From UMGS1663 sp046964515 (lineage in GTDB: Bacteria; Bacillota; Clostridia; TANB77; CAG-508), in the NCBI GenBank assembly GCA_046964515.1, contig JBKUYM010000007.1, positions 40,051-104,050 on the forward strand: a DNA stretch of 64,000 nt, written 5' to 3'. Under the pieces are notes generated by a model that was given only the letters and a program-made list of their open reading frames with translations, was not told the origin of the DNA and did not search any database. Numbering within the stretch: position 1 is the first letter of the stretch; each line of letters starts with the position of its first letter. Shown here one piece after another: positions 52,533-61,590 of this stretch. The translations under genes and the position numbers were made by a program.

Positions 52533-52575
52533 AAAGAAGTGCTCTCCTTTTATTTAGGGTACACTTCTTTCTTTT
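52533..52575. terminator. Terminator of secA (bidirectional)
   Basis: AAAGAAGTG (52533-52541) pairs perfectly with CACTTCTTT (52562-52570). On the minus strand it is followed by a run of eight T residues, on the plus strand by CTTTTT. Confidence 0.9.
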
Positions 52576-52617
52576 TAAATAATTTATAAGATTTCTTATT
52601 TCTATAAAGTATTAATT

Positions 52618-55368
52618 TTAAGTATTTTTTCCACAACAATTTTTATACTTTTTACCTGAACCACATGGACATGGGTCATTTCTTCCTACTTTTGGTCCTT
52701 CATTAACAATTGTTTTATTTAACCCTCCTTCTGAAGGTTTATAACTTCCATCTACTAAGTTAATCGCGGTATCCTCTAATCCTGCTCCTGTAATTTTTAC
52801 AGTTTCTTCTCTTTGAATGGCTCCTTCTCTTTTTCGAGCATTCATCAAGAATTTAATAACATCTGTTTTGATACTATAAATCATGGCTTCAAACATTTCA
52901 GAACCTTCTACACGATATTGTACAACAGGATCTTTTTGTCCATAAGCACGAAGTCCAATACCATTTTTCAACTCATCCATATCATCGATGTGATCCATCC
53001 ATTTTTGATCTACTATTTTTAAAGTAACTACTCTTTCTAGTTCTCTTAATGGCTCTGAACCAAATTCTACTTCTTTTTGTTCATATAAAAGATTAGCTTT
53101 TTGTTTTAATTCTTGTACAATTTCTGCGGTATTTACTTTTTCCTCTTTTATTGTCTCTAATTCATGAATATTGAAAATAATAGCTACTTCTTGCATGAAA
53201 GATTCTTTATCTATGCCACTTTCTGTACTATATGTTTGTACTAAATCCTCGGCTACTGAGTTAATCATGTTTGTTACATTATCTTTTAAATTTTCTCCGT
53301 CTAATACTTCTCTTCTTTGCTTATAAATAATTTCTCTTTGTACATTCATAACATCATCATAACTTAAGACATTTTTTCTAATACTAAAGTTTCTACCTTC
53401 TACTTTTCTTTGAGCAGATTCTACTGACTTAGAAATCATTTTAGATTCAATTGGCATATCTTCATCCGCACCTAATGCGTTAAATACCGTTGTAATTTTG
53501 TCGCCACCAAAGATTTTCATTAAATCATCATCTAACCCAATATAAAATCTAGAAGCACCAGGATCTCCTTGACGTCCACTACGTCCTCTTAATTGGTTAT
53601 CAATTCTTCTGGATTCGTGTCTTTCTGTACCAATGATTTTTAGACCACCCGCATCTATTACTTTTTGTTTTTCTTCTTTAATTTGTTCATTATATTTATC
53701 TTCTAATTCTTTGAATTTTCTTCTGGCATTTAGAACTTCTTCATCATCTGTTTCATTAAAAGCAGTAGCTTGTTCTATTAATTCTGAAGAATATTTTTGT
53801 TTCCTCATTTCTTGTTTTGCTAGATATTCACTATTTCCCCCTAGCATAATATCTGTTCCACGTCCCGCCATATTTGTAGCAATCGTAACTGCACCATATT
53901 TTCCTGCTTGTGCAATAATCTCTGCTTCTTTTTCATGAAATTTTGCATTTAAAACTTCATGTTTAATTCCTTCTTTATTTAGTAAGCTACTTAGTTTTTC
54001 AGATTTCTCAATCGAAACCGTACCTACCAATACAGGTTGCCCCTTTTGATTGCTTTCTTTAATATCATTAATAACCGCTCTAAATTTCGCTGGCTCATTT
54101 TTGTAAATAATATCGGAACGATCTTCACGAATCATTGGCTTATTTGTTGGAATTTCAATAACATCTAATTTATAAATTTCTTGGAATTCAGCTTCTTCTG
54201 TCATCGCAGTACCGGTCATACCAGATAACTTTTCATACATTCTAAAGTAATTTTGGAAAGTGATAGTTGCTAATGTTTTAGACTCATCTGCTATTTTTAC
54301 ATGTTCTTTTGCTTCTATTGCCTGATGAAGTCCATTATTATATCTTCTTCCAATCATAATTCTTCCTGTAAATTCGTCAACAATTAAAACTTCTCCATCT
54401 TTTACGATATAATCAATATCTTTTTTCATAACACCATGGGCGCGAAGTGCTTGGTTTACATTATGTACTAATTCAGAATTTTCTATATCATTAAAGTTTT
54501 CCAAATGAAAGAATTCTTCTGCTTTTTGAATTCCTTTTTGTGTTAAAGATGCTGACTTTGCCTTCAAATCTATAATATAATCATATTTTTCATTATCTTC
54601 TGCTTGTTCAAAGTCTTTTACATCTTCTTCTACAATCACCTTTGGTGTTAATTTGCGTACAAAGTCATCTGCTCTTTTATATAAGTCAGAAGATTTATTA
54701 GCTCTACCAGAAATGATAAGTGGCGTACGTGCTTCATCTATTAAAATACTATCTACCTCATCAACAATAGCATATTTTAATTTTCTTTGTACCAATTGAT
54801 CTTTATAAATTACCATATTATCTCTTAAATAATCAAAGCCAAATTCATTATTGGTTCCGTAGGTAACATCACAATTATAGGCTTCTTGTTTTTCTTTTGG
54901 ATTCATTCCAGCAACAACAACACCTACACTTAATCCTAAGAAACGATAAACTTTTCCCATCCATTCGCTATCTCTTTTTGCTAAATAATCATTAACTGTA
55001 ACAACATGTACCCCTTCACCTGTTAGGGCATTTAAGTATACAGGAAGAGTAGCTACTAAAGTTTTTCCTTCACCTGTTTTCATTTCTGCAATTCTACCTT
55101 GATGTAATACAATACCTCCAATTAATTGTACATCAAAATGACGCATCCCTAATACTCTTTTAGAAGCTTCTCTAACGGTTGCAAATGCTTCTGGTAATAT
55201 ATCATCTAAAGTTTTGCCTTCTGCTAATTGGGTTTTTAATTCTTGCGTTTTCCCTTTTAATTCTGTATCAGATAGTTTACTATAAGTATCTTCTAAACTA
55301 TTGATTTTTTCTACTAAAGGCATGACTCTTTTTACCTCTTTTTGACTATATGTTTTAAATAATCCCAT
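52618..55368 (-). CDS. secA: Preprotein translocase subunit SecA
   Basis: The ATPase motor that pushes unfolded proteins through SecYEG. About 916 residues beginning MGLFKTYSQKEVKRV. It has Walker A MKTGEGKTLVATLPVYLNAL, DEAD-like Walker B VDEVDSILIDEARTPLIISG, the helicase block ATNMAGRGTDIMLGG, GLKIIGTERHESRRIDNQLR with the arginine finger, and the C-terminal zinc motif CPCGSGKKYKNCCG that binds SecB or ribosomes. AAAGGAAG fixes the ATG at 55368; the frame is open seven codons earlier. The usual clostridial secA-prfB order is kept, with one foreign-looking gene inserted between them. Confidence 0.98.
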   Translation of the reverse strand: MGLFKTYSQKEVKRVMPLVEKINSLEDTYSKLSDTELKGKTQELKTQLAEGKTLDDILPEAFATVREASKRVLGMRHFDVQLIGGIVLHQGRIAEMKTGEGKTLVATLPVYLNALTGEGVHVVTVNDYLAKRDSEWMGKVYRFLGLSVGVVVAGMNPKEKQEAYNCDVTYGTNNEFGFDYLRDNMVIYKDQLVQRKLKYAIVDEVDSILIDEARTPLIISGRANKSSDLYKRADDFVRKLTPKVIVEEDVKDFEQAEDNEKYDYIIDLKAKSASLTQKGIQKAEEFFHLENFNDIENSELVHNVNQALRAHGVMKKDIDYIVKDGEVLIVDEFTGRIMIGRRYNNGLHQAIEAKEHVKIADESKTLATITFQNYFRMYEKLSGMTGTAMTEEAEFQEIYKLDVIEIPTNKPMIREDRSDIIYKNEPAKFRAVINDIKESNQKGQPVLVGTVSIEKSEKLSSLLNKEGIKHEVLNAKFHEKEAEIIAQAGKYGAVTIATNMAGRGTDIMLGGNSEYLAKQEMRKQKYSSELIEQATAFNETDDEEVLNARRKFKELEDKYNEQIKEEKQKVIDAGGLKIIGTERHESRRIDNQLRGRSGRQGDPGASRFYIGLDDDLMKIFGGDKITTVFNALGADEDMPIESKMISKSVESAQRKVEGRNFSIRKNVLSYDDVMNVQREIIYKQRREVLDGENLKDNVTNMINSVAEDLVQTYSTESGIDKESFMQEVAIIFNIHELETIKEEKVNTAEIVQELKQKANLLYEQKEVEFGSEPLRELERVVTLKIVDQKWMDHIDDMDELKNGIGLRAYGQKDPVVQYRVEGSEMFEAMIYSIKTDVIKFLMNARKREGAIQREETVKITGAGLEDTAINLVDGSYKPSEGGLNKTIVNEGPKVGRNDPCPCGSGKKYKNCCGKNT

Positions 55369-55519
55369 GTTATTCTTCCTTTCAATCAAACTAGTTTTTT
55401 ACGTAAGTTACTATATCACTAATTCTATAAAAATGCAATTCATTTTCATATATTTTGGCTTTCTTTCATACAATTTACTAATCTCGTATTTTTAGTAAAA
55501 AGAAAGAAGGTTATTTAAA

Positions 55520-56056
55520 ATGTTTATTTATAATATAAAAATGAATGGTTCCGTCTTATTTAAGATTGTTTTATCCATAATTATCTGTATAGTTATTATT
55601 TTATGTGGTGTAATTGGTTTTCGTATTTATCAAGAAAGTAGGCAAATAGATCCAACACAAACTCGAGAAGTCCATGTATTAACTAATAAAAATTATGCTT
55701 CTGTCTTAGATACTGTACATAATCAAATTGATACTTACGTTGGACAAAAAATTAAATTCTCTGGCTTTGTTTATCGTGTATATGATTTAGATAGAGAACA
55801 ATTTGTGTTAGGTAGAAATATGATTATTAGTTCCGATTTTCAAACAGTTGTTATTGGTTTTCTATGTCACTATAAAGATGCTATTTCCTTTGCAGATAGT
55901 ACTTGGGTAGAATTAGAAGGTACTATTACTAAAGGAGATTATCATGGTGATATGCCTATTTTAGAAGTTACTTCTATTAAGAAAATTGATAAACCAAACG
56001 ATGAATATGTTTACCCTCCTGATGAAAACTTTATTCCTACTTCTGCTATTTTATAA
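55520..56056 (+). CDS. DUF1980/TIGR03943-like membrane-anchored protein
   Basis: A 178-residue protein with one N-terminal helix (about residues 14-36) and an extracytoplasmic OB-like domain. NYASVLDTVHNQIDTYVGQK, then IKFSGFVYRVYDLDREQFVL, then WVELEGTITKG and a final YVYPP match the C-terminal domain of the YcgQ/TIGR03943 family. The full family has extra N-terminal helices and usually a YcgR-type permease partner; neither is seen here. In the family, CC residues follow the RF(x) strand; here that place reads NMIISSD, so the cysteines are absent. Function is unknown. AAGAAGG precedes the ATG. Confidence 0.75.
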   Translation: MFIYNIKMNGSVLFKIVLSIIICIVIILCGVIGFRIYQESRQIDPTQTREVHVLTNKNYASVLDTVHNQIDTYVGQKIKFSGFVYRVYDLDREQFVLGRNMIISSDFQTVVIGFLCHYKDAISFADSTWVELEGTITKGDYHGDMPILEVTSIKKIDKPNDEYVYPPDENFIPTSAIL

Positions 56057-56124
56057 AAAGCAGTAATAAAATCTTTTTATTTTTTTGTAAATAATTATAT
56101 AATATATGTTTTCAAAAACGGCAA

Positions 56125-56222
56125 ATACATAATGCCTACACAACTGTAAGGTTGGTAATATTACCTTTATTTATAATCTAGCAAATAACCTATGGCAATT
56201 TTCATGAAGTATGATATAATAA
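56125..56222 (+). repeat. Dispersed element, copy 2 (with extended -10 promoter)
   Basis: It shares with 12590-12690 an ACAACTGTAAGGTTGGTA block, a TAAGGT...TACCTTTA stem and the promoter tail CAATTTTCATGAAGTATGA followed by TATAAT (56215-56220). The first long stem of copy 1 is reduced here. It lies just upstream of the 5'-nucleotidase gene, whose promoter it appears to provide. Confidence 0.6.
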
Positions 56223-56267
56223 ATATGTAATAAGAAAAAATAGACTATTTGTAGAGGAGGTATATAA

Positions 56268-56846
56268 ATGCGAATAGGTATAGACATAGATGGCGTATTA
56301 ACCGATGAACATAGATTTATTATAGATTATGGAACGAAATATCTTAATAATAAAAAAATTGAATACACTCTTCACGATAATATATATGACGACCCCAAAA
56401 TATTTGAAATTACTAAAAGTCAATATGATGCATTTTGGAAAAAGTATCTTGTATATTATTCTGAGAATATTTCAATTAGACCTTTTGCAGCAGAAGTGAT
56501 AAAAAAATTAAAACAAGAAAATAATGAAATATATATTATAACATCGCGTTCATTTACTACTTATGAAAATCAACATAGGCAAAAAATGCAAGATATAGTG
56601 AAAAAATGGCTAAATAAAAATGATGTCAAATATGATGAAATCATTTTTAGTAGAAATAAAGCAGATATATGTAGAAAAATGCATATAGATGTAATGATAG
56701 AAGATAAACCAGAAAATGTAATAGCTATATCGAAAATAATACCCGTAATATGTTATGATCATCCATATAATAATGAATTATCTGATAGAAATATTATTAG
56801 AAGTTATAGTTGGTATGATATATATAAGAAGATTAAAGAAATGTAA
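56268..56846 (+). CDS. HAD-family 5'-nucleotidase-like protein (NT5C/YqfW type)
   Basis: A 192-residue HAD phosphatase. It starts MRIGIDIDGVLTDEHRFI, giving the nucleophile Asp5 and second Asp7 of motif I. Motif II is IYIITSRSFTTYENQ, followed by a lysine in IIFSRNKADIC and motif III IDVMIEDKPENV. The layout matches the 5'(3')-deoxyribonucleotidase type C/YqfW group. The substrate is probably a nucleotide or other small phosphate. GAGGAGG precedes the ATG, and transcription appears to start from the dispersed element just upstream, which is also found before the imported Crp-like operon, so this gene too may be acquired. Confidence 0.85.
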   Translation: MRIGIDIDGVLTDEHRFIIDYGTKYLNNKKIEYTLHDNIYDDPKIFEITKSQYDAFWKKYLVYYSENISIRPFAAEVIKKLKQENNEIYIITSRSFTTYENQHRQKMQDIVKKWLNKNDVKYDEIIFSRNKADICRKMHIDVMIEDKPENVIAISKIIPVICYDHPYNNELSDRNIIRSYSWYDIYKKIKEM

Positions 56847-56933
56847 ATTGTTTTTTATTGCATTTCTTTAAATTATTATAGATTGCAATTCTTAAAAAGT
56901 GAATTATTTGTACATATTTCATTTAGATACTTA

Positions 56934-56973
56934 AAGAGTTCCATCGTAGAAATACAATGGAACTCTTGTTTTT
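56934..56973. terminator. Terminator between the nucleotidase gene and ytvI
   Basis: AAGAGTTCCAT (56934-56944) pairs with ATGGAACTCTT (56957-56967), followed by GTTTTTATT on the plus strand. It lies between converging genes and can serve both. Confidence 0.88.
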
Positions 56974-58069
56974 ATTCCCTATCAAAAATAGCCTTCATAA
57001 CCCCTTTATCAATAATAGTAGCATAAATATCTTTTAAAATAATTAGAATAATCGGACCAATTAACATACCTATCACACCCATAAATCGAAATCCTGTATA
57101 CATAGCAATCAATGTAAAAATAGGATGAATTCCAATTTGTCCTGCTACGACTCTAGGTTCCATAAATTGTCTAACCATTCCCATAATAATTAGTAAAACA
57201 ATTAGAGAAACCCCTAATGTTAAATCACCATTAAAAGCTACTATAATAGCCCATGGAATCATTACTGTAGCAGAGCCAAAAATAGGTAAGGCATCTACAA
57301 AACCAATTAATAAAGCAGCAATTAGTGGAAATTCTACATTTAATCCTACAAATTTAAAAATATATAAGCCAATTAAACAAATAATAAAAGAACCTAAAAC
57401 TAAAATACCCTCTGCTTTTACAAAACAGCCTAAGGATTTTACAATTTCTCTTACATGTTTTCCAATTCTTTTTACCCATAATTCTGGCAAATGATGTTCT
57501 AATTGATCAAGCATATATATTTTATCTGTACAAATAAAATATAATGCTAAAATGCAAACAACGGTATAAACCCCTATGGTTGGTAGAGAAGTAATTACAT
57601 TCAAAAGTCCCGTTAAGGCACTTTTTACCCATTCGGAAACAGTTCCTAAAACTTCTGTTCCTGAGGTTTGTAACATATTTAATATGTCATTGGATACATG
57701 TAATTTACTTAAATCTATCTGGGACATAATGGATTGAAATTGATTAGATATTTTTTCAAAATAACCATTCAATCCATTTAATAAATTTGAAGATTCTGAA
57801 ATTAGAGTAATTACCCCCCAAGCTAATAATCCAATAATAATGGAAAGTGCAATTACAAATACCAAAATAGCACTCGCTTTTCTTTTTAATTTTACATGTT
57901 TCATTAAAAAACGTATAATTGGTTCTATCATTAATGCAATAATAAATGCAATTAAAAAGGGCATATAAAAAATAGCTAGCTTAAAGGCTAAATAGATGCC
58001 AATAACAGATAAAGCTAGCCATAATAATTTTTTTAAAACTTTAGACCAATAATGCATGTCCACTACCAT
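56972..58069 (-). CDS. ytvI: AI-2E transporter family protein, sporulation YtvI-like
   Basis: A 365-residue membrane protein of the AI-2E/PerM fold. Two N-terminal helix pairs (about 12-100) lead to an extracellular helical stretch (about 105-165) and then five or more helices with the family signature PLIAALLIGFVDALPIFGSA and later EPRVVAGQIGIHPIFTLIAM. In Bacillus and Clostridia this subgroup (YtvI) is a sporulation integral membrane protein of unclear transport role. GGGAGG is six bases before the ATG at 58069. Given the other spore genes here, a sporulation role is likely, but YtvI and the general PerM group are hard to separate by eye. Confidence 0.82.
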   Translation of the reverse strand: MVVDMHYWSKVLKKLLWLALSVIGIYLAFKLAIFYMPFLIAFIIALMIEPIIRFLMKHVKLKRKASAILVFVIALSIIIGLLAWGVITLISESSNLLNGLNGYFEKISNQFQSIMSQIDLSKLHVSNDILNMLQTSGTEVLGTVSEWVKSALTGLLNVITSLPTIGVYTVVCILALYFICTDKIYMLDQLEHHLPELWVKRIGKHVREIVKSLGCFVKAEGILVLGSFIICLIGLYIFKFVGLNVEFPLIAALLIGFVDALPIFGSATVMIPWAIIVAFNGDLTLGVSLIVLLIIMGMVRQFMEPRVVAGQIGIHPIFTLIAMYTGFRFMGVIGMLIGPIILIILKDIYATIIDKGVMKAIFDRE

Positions 58070-58098
58070 ATGGGTCCTCCCTTGTTTTATGTATCTGT

Positions 58099-58127
58099 AT
58101 ACTAGGAAAATGTAATTTTCCTAGTAT
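58099..58127. other. Perfect hairpin between the CBS gene and ytvI
   Basis: ATACTAGGAAAAT (58099-58111) and ATTTTCCTAGTAT (58115-58127) form a 13-base perfect stem with a three-base loop but no T-run. It could be a terminator that needs Rho, or a regulatory stem in the ytvI leader. Confidence 0.6.
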
Positions 58128-58161
58128 ATCTATTAACTATTATATGAAGCTTGTCTTATAA

Positions 58162-58599
58162 TTATTCAGCATTTTTATCTTGACAACCACATATATTTTC
58201 TAGTGTCTGACAAACACCTTCTGTACTTACATTTTGATTTGCTGATAAATCCCCTAGTGTAATAATTCCTACAATTTTATTGTTTTCTATAACTGGTAGT
58301 CTTCTAATTTGATTTTGAGACATTAGTTTTTCTGCTTGCTCTATATCTGTTTCTGGTGTACAACAACAAACATTACAAGTCATAATATCACTTACTGGTG
58401 TTTGACCTACTTCTTTATCACAAGCAATGGATCTTAAAATAACGTCTCTATCTGTTACTAATCCTACTACATTTTGAGATGCATCACATACAGGAATACA
58501 TCCAACATGTTTATTACACATGATTTTTGCACAGTCTTTTACTGTACTTTCTGGTGTTACACATGATACTTCATGGCACATACAATCTTTTACTTTCAT
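58162..58599 (-). CDS. CBS-pair domain protein, unusually cysteine-rich
   Basis: A 145-residue cytosolic protein made of two CBS domains (about residues 1-60 and 70-125). These bind adenine nucleotides in other proteins and act as energy or stress sensors. Each has the usual end motif: GLVTDRDVILR in the first and GIITLGDLSAN in the second. About seventeen cysteines stand out, including MTCNVCCCTP and a C-terminal ICGCQDKNAE, suggesting metal or redox sensing. AAAGGTGG fixes the ATG at 58599; an in-frame GTG lies four codons earlier. It is a single-gene unit. Confidence 0.9.
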   Translation of the reverse strand: MKVKDCMCHEVSCVTPESTVKDCAKIMCNKHVGCIPVCDASQNVVGLVTDRDVILRSIACDKEVGQTPVSDIMTCNVCCCTPETDIEQAEKLMSQNQIRRLPVIENNKIVGIITLGDLSANQNVSTEGVCQTLENICGCQDKNAE

Positions 58600-58736
58600 T
58601 TTTATACCCACCTTTCAAAATTTCGTACAATCTTAGTTTGTCATTTTTTTGATAAGTTATTCGTCATAATATTTGTACTTTTTCCAATAAATTCCTATTT
58701 TTATTTTAAGAGAGTATAAAAAGCCAAATATCAATA

Positions 58737-58776
58737 AAAAAGTCATATAATTAATTAGAAATCATATGACTTTTTT
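58737..58776. terminator. Terminator between the CBS gene and the caspase-like gene
   Basis: AAAAAGTCATAT and ATATGACTTTTT form a stem with a loop of about 16 bases and T-runs on both sides. It lies after the 58840 gene on the minus strand. Confidence 0.88.
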
Positions 58777-58839
58777 ATATTTAACATATTATCATTTTTC
58801 ACATTAATAATTTGATTATGATTTACACATATTCATTTT

Positions 58840-60102
58840 TTAAATTTCATATAGTTCTTCATCAATGCCAATTGATTTTCCACCATCAGGTTGTTGTGTT
58901 TCTATCCTAGTACTAACAATTACATATTTTTTACCTGTATTTACATCATAATAAAATTTATGTTCTTGTTCAGTGACTTTTGATTTATTTCCATTATTTT
59001 TTACTTTTTGCAATGAATTCAACTTAAATAAGTTTATTTGCTCACTTGATAAATTTGTTTTAAAGTAATTCGTTTCAGTATTTATATCTATACCACTACT
59101 TTTTAAGATTTGAGTATTATCATATATTGCTGTTACAATACCATTATTTATTTTTATTGAATATCCAGCATTTGTAATATAATCACCTATTTTTAATTGA
59201 TAATCAATAATTTCTTCACCATCTTTAACTATATTATTTGCAACATCAATGATATTTAATCCACCTGTTTTTGTTATAACAAAGTTATCCTCATCAAATG
59301 TTTGATCATAATTTTTTATAGCGTTTGATATTTCTTCTATATTATTAGAAATTATTGCTCTTCTTGATTGTAATATATTACGAGATTTAATACTCTCATC
59401 ATTCTGATTTTTTACACTATTGAGATACTTACCTATTTTTATATTTCCATTACCATGATGCCAAATAGTTGCCGATTTTATATTGTTAACAGGATATGTT
59501 GGGCTATTAGCTTCATCTATTGCATCTTGGACGCCTTTTCCTCTCGCAAGTGCACTCATAAATGCATCACACCATAACATTGCTGAATATGCATTTATTT
59601 CCTGTCTAAAGCCTACTACAATATCAGCTCCTCTGTTTGCCGTTTTTCCTGCAAGACCATTTGGATTATTATCTTTTGAACCATTACAACTCATATATGT
59701 AACAAGTATTGTATCAGTATCCCAATGTACATCATTTGTTCCAATATGATCCAAACCAACCCAATTTTGACTAGCTCCTGCTAATATCCCTGTATTTTTA
59801 AATGTAATTCTATCCCAATCTCCATGTGATAGAAATATCTGTACATCTGCATATAAATTCTCCCATAATGTTTGTTTTGATGGATCTATATGTTGTCCTG
59901 TCCTATAACCTACTTTTCCCATATAATATCTTGCGCCATTTACTGTTTGATCTGCTATTTCTTTTGTAGTTGTATATGAAGAAGCAGCATATGCATAATT
60001 ATCCCTAGCATATATCTTATAGTTAAAAAAGAAAATTGTTGACCATACAAGTATTAACAAAATAACTATCATAATTTGAATATATTTTTTTGATTTCACC
60101 AT
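58840..60102 (-). CDS. Membrane-anchored caspase-fold (CHAT/C25-like) protease, probable
   Basis: A 420-residue protein with an N-terminal anchor or signal helix (residues 8-28) and an extracytoplasmic caspase-like domain (about 75-205). The expected dyad is visible: His93 in FLSHGDWDRI and Cys139 in VTYMSCNGS. Then comes the clan CD pattern GADIVVGFRQEI and FMSALARGKGVQDAIDEANS, the typical 'GA..VVGF..F...L..G..v.eAl..A' run. Residues 240-420 have no family I recognise. It ends a three-gene unit with a small membrane protein and a membrane-tethered sigma factor, suggesting a regulated surface proteolysis system. AAAGGAGG precedes the ATG. Confidence 0.7.
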   Translation of the reverse strand: MVKSKKYIQIMIVILLILVWSTIFFFNYKIYARDNYAYAASSYTTTKEIADQTVNGARYYMGKVGYRTGQHIDPSKQTLWENLYADVQIFLSHGDWDRITFKNTGILAGASQNWVGLDHIGTNDVHWDTDTILVTYMSCNGSKDNNPNGLAGKTANRGADIVVGFRQEINAYSAMLWCDAFMSALARGKGVQDAIDEANSPTYPVNNIKSATIWHHGNGNIKIGKYLNSVKNQNDESIKSRNILQSRRAIISNNIEEISNAIKNYDQTFDEDNFVITKTGGLNIIDVANNIVKDGEEIIDYQLKIGDYITNAGYSIKINNGIVTAIYDNTQILKSSGIDINTETNYFKTNLSSEQINLFKLNSLQKVKNNGNKSKVTEQEHKFYYDVNTGKKYVIVSTRIETQQPDGGKSIGIDEELYEI

Positions 60103-60146
60103 AAAAAACCTCCTTTAATTTTATATCAAATTATTAATGCTCATTG

Positions 60147-60605
60147 TTATAAATTATTAATATCTAAGCTTTCATCCCCAATATAAACATTTCGGTTTCC
60201 ATCAAGACTTTTCTTTTTAATAATTGAAAAATCTTGATATATATATTGTATGCTTCCCCCATCTAAATATAAATTTTTACTTGCTATATTATTTTTACAA
60301 TCTTGTTCTGCTTGTTCTATAATTTTATCTATAGTAATCGTTTTATTTATTAAACTATCCCTTAATTCAATTTCTTCTCCTTTATACTTCATATAAAACT
60401 TTTTATTACTAAAAAATACTATTTCATAGTCTTTTAGTTTAATCTTAGTAGTTATCACTTTATTTATTTCCTCTATGCTATTTGTTTGTGTGAAATAAGT
60501 TGTTACTATAAATGGATTTAACTCTTCATAAAATTTTATGCCTGCAAAAATAAGTATCACTATTATCACTATTATCAAAGCAATACTTTTTAAATATTTT
60601 CCCAT
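60147..60605 (-). CDS. Single-pass membrane protein of unknown function
   Basis: A 152-residue protein with one N-terminal helix (about residues 6-24) and a soluble extracytoplasmic domain of about 125 residues, rich in Lys, Ile and Asn, with no motif I recognise. It lies between the sigma factor gene (39 bases upstream) and the caspase-like gene (44 bases downstream), so the three are one operon. It could be a substrate, inhibitor or sensor of the protease, or act like an anti-sigma partner, but it has no cytoplasmic part large enough to hold a sigma factor. GGAGGAG precedes the ATG. Confidence 0.7.
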   Translation of the reverse strand: MGKYLKSIALIIVIIVILIFAGIKFYEELNPFIVTTYFTQTNSIEEINKVITTKIKLKDYEIVFFSNKKFYMKYKGEEIELRDSLINKTITIDKIIEQAEQDCKNNIASKNLYLDGGSIQYIYQDFSIIKKKSLDGNRNVYIGDESLDINNL

Positions 60606-60644
60606 ATTACATCTCCTCCTACAAATCTAAATACCTAATTTCAT

Positions 60645-61406
60645 TTATTTAGATTTTTCTTTCTTATTAGACATTTTTACTTTGAGTTTTTGTTGATTTT
60701 TTTTGAAAATATTATAAAAAAATATTGAACTAATCATACATATTATGGTAACACAAAATAATATCATAGATAATATTGTAAAATTATATTCATAATGTAA
60801 AGTCTCACTTAAAACATCTTTCGAAAAATTATATATAGTCTCACATTTTATACTACTTATGCCCAATAATAAAGCAAATATTCCAAGCATTAGGAAATTT
60901 ATTGACTTTCTAAGCGTATCAATCGATTTATAGTATTTCCATTGGACAGTACCTATTGGTATATTTAATATTTTTGATATTTCTTTAAAAGTAAAATCAG
61001 AAAATATTCTCAGCGAAACAATTTCTCTGTCTATAGTGTTTAATTTTCCAAAAATTTTCTTATACGATTCCATGAATTCAATATCAAAAAATTTCTCTTC
61101 TTCTACCGCTATGTCATATAATTCTTCAACATTTACAATTTGCTTTTTCTTTTTCCAAAAGTTAATTGATTCATTTTTTATGACAGAATACAGCCAGCTC
61201 ACTTCACATTTACTTGGTAACTGTTCTTTTGGCATCTTTAACATTTTTATCAAAATAATTTGTTGAACATCTTTACTATCTTCATCATTTTTTAAAATAG
61301 AATACGCTACTTTATATATCATTTCTTTACAAACATAGTATAGTTCTTCATAATTTGCTTTTCCTTCTTTTAATTCAGTAATTATTTTATGTAATTTTTC
61401 TTCCAT
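60645..61406 (-). CDS. ECF-type sigma factor with a C-terminal membrane domain
   Basis: A 253-residue protein. Residues 20-90 match sigma region 2 (VAYSILKNDEDSKDVQQIIL, then CEVSWLYSVIKNESINFW). Residues 115-165 match region 4 (REIVSLRIFSDFTFKEISKI, then NIPIGTVQWKYYKSI). Unlike ordinary ECF sigma factors it continues into two hydrophobic segments (about 170-186 and 206-232) and a basic tail, so it should sit in the membrane. Release by proteolysis, or control through its membrane part, is a reasonable inference. AAGGAGG precedes the ATG. It is the first gene of the unit with the membrane protein and the caspase-like protease. Confidence 0.85.
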   Translation of the reverse strand: MEEKLHKIITELKEGKANYEELYYVCKEMIYKVAYSILKNDEDSKDVQQIILIKMLKMPKEQLPSKCEVSWLYSVIKNESINFWKKKKQIVNVEELYDIAVEEEKFFDIEFMESYKKIFGKLNTIDREIVSLRIFSDFTFKEISKILNIPIGTVQWKYYKSIDTLRKSINFLMLGIFALLLGISSIKCETIYNFSKDVLSETLHYEYNFTILSMILFCVTIICMISSIFFYNIFKKNQQKLKVKMSNKKEKSK

Positions 61407-61549
61407 TTCTTTCCTCCTTCTGTTATAAATTGATTGTATTTTAACTCTTAATAAAAGTTTTTACAAGTCTTACTAAACTTTATAGTTCGGACAATTCTAA
61501 AACAAAAGTAAATTTCATAATCAGATGACTTTCCGAATATATAAAAAAA

Positions 61550-61590
61550 TAAAGTAAACTGTTTTATATAAAACAGTTTACTTTACAATT
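61550..61590. terminator. Perfect 36-base palindrome after the Pro-rich protein gene
   Basis: The half-site TAAAGTAAACTGTTTTAT (61550-61567) is repeated inverted up to 61585. On the minus strand it is followed by TTTTTTT. It separates the Pro-rich gene from the sigma factor promoter region. Confidence 0.9.
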
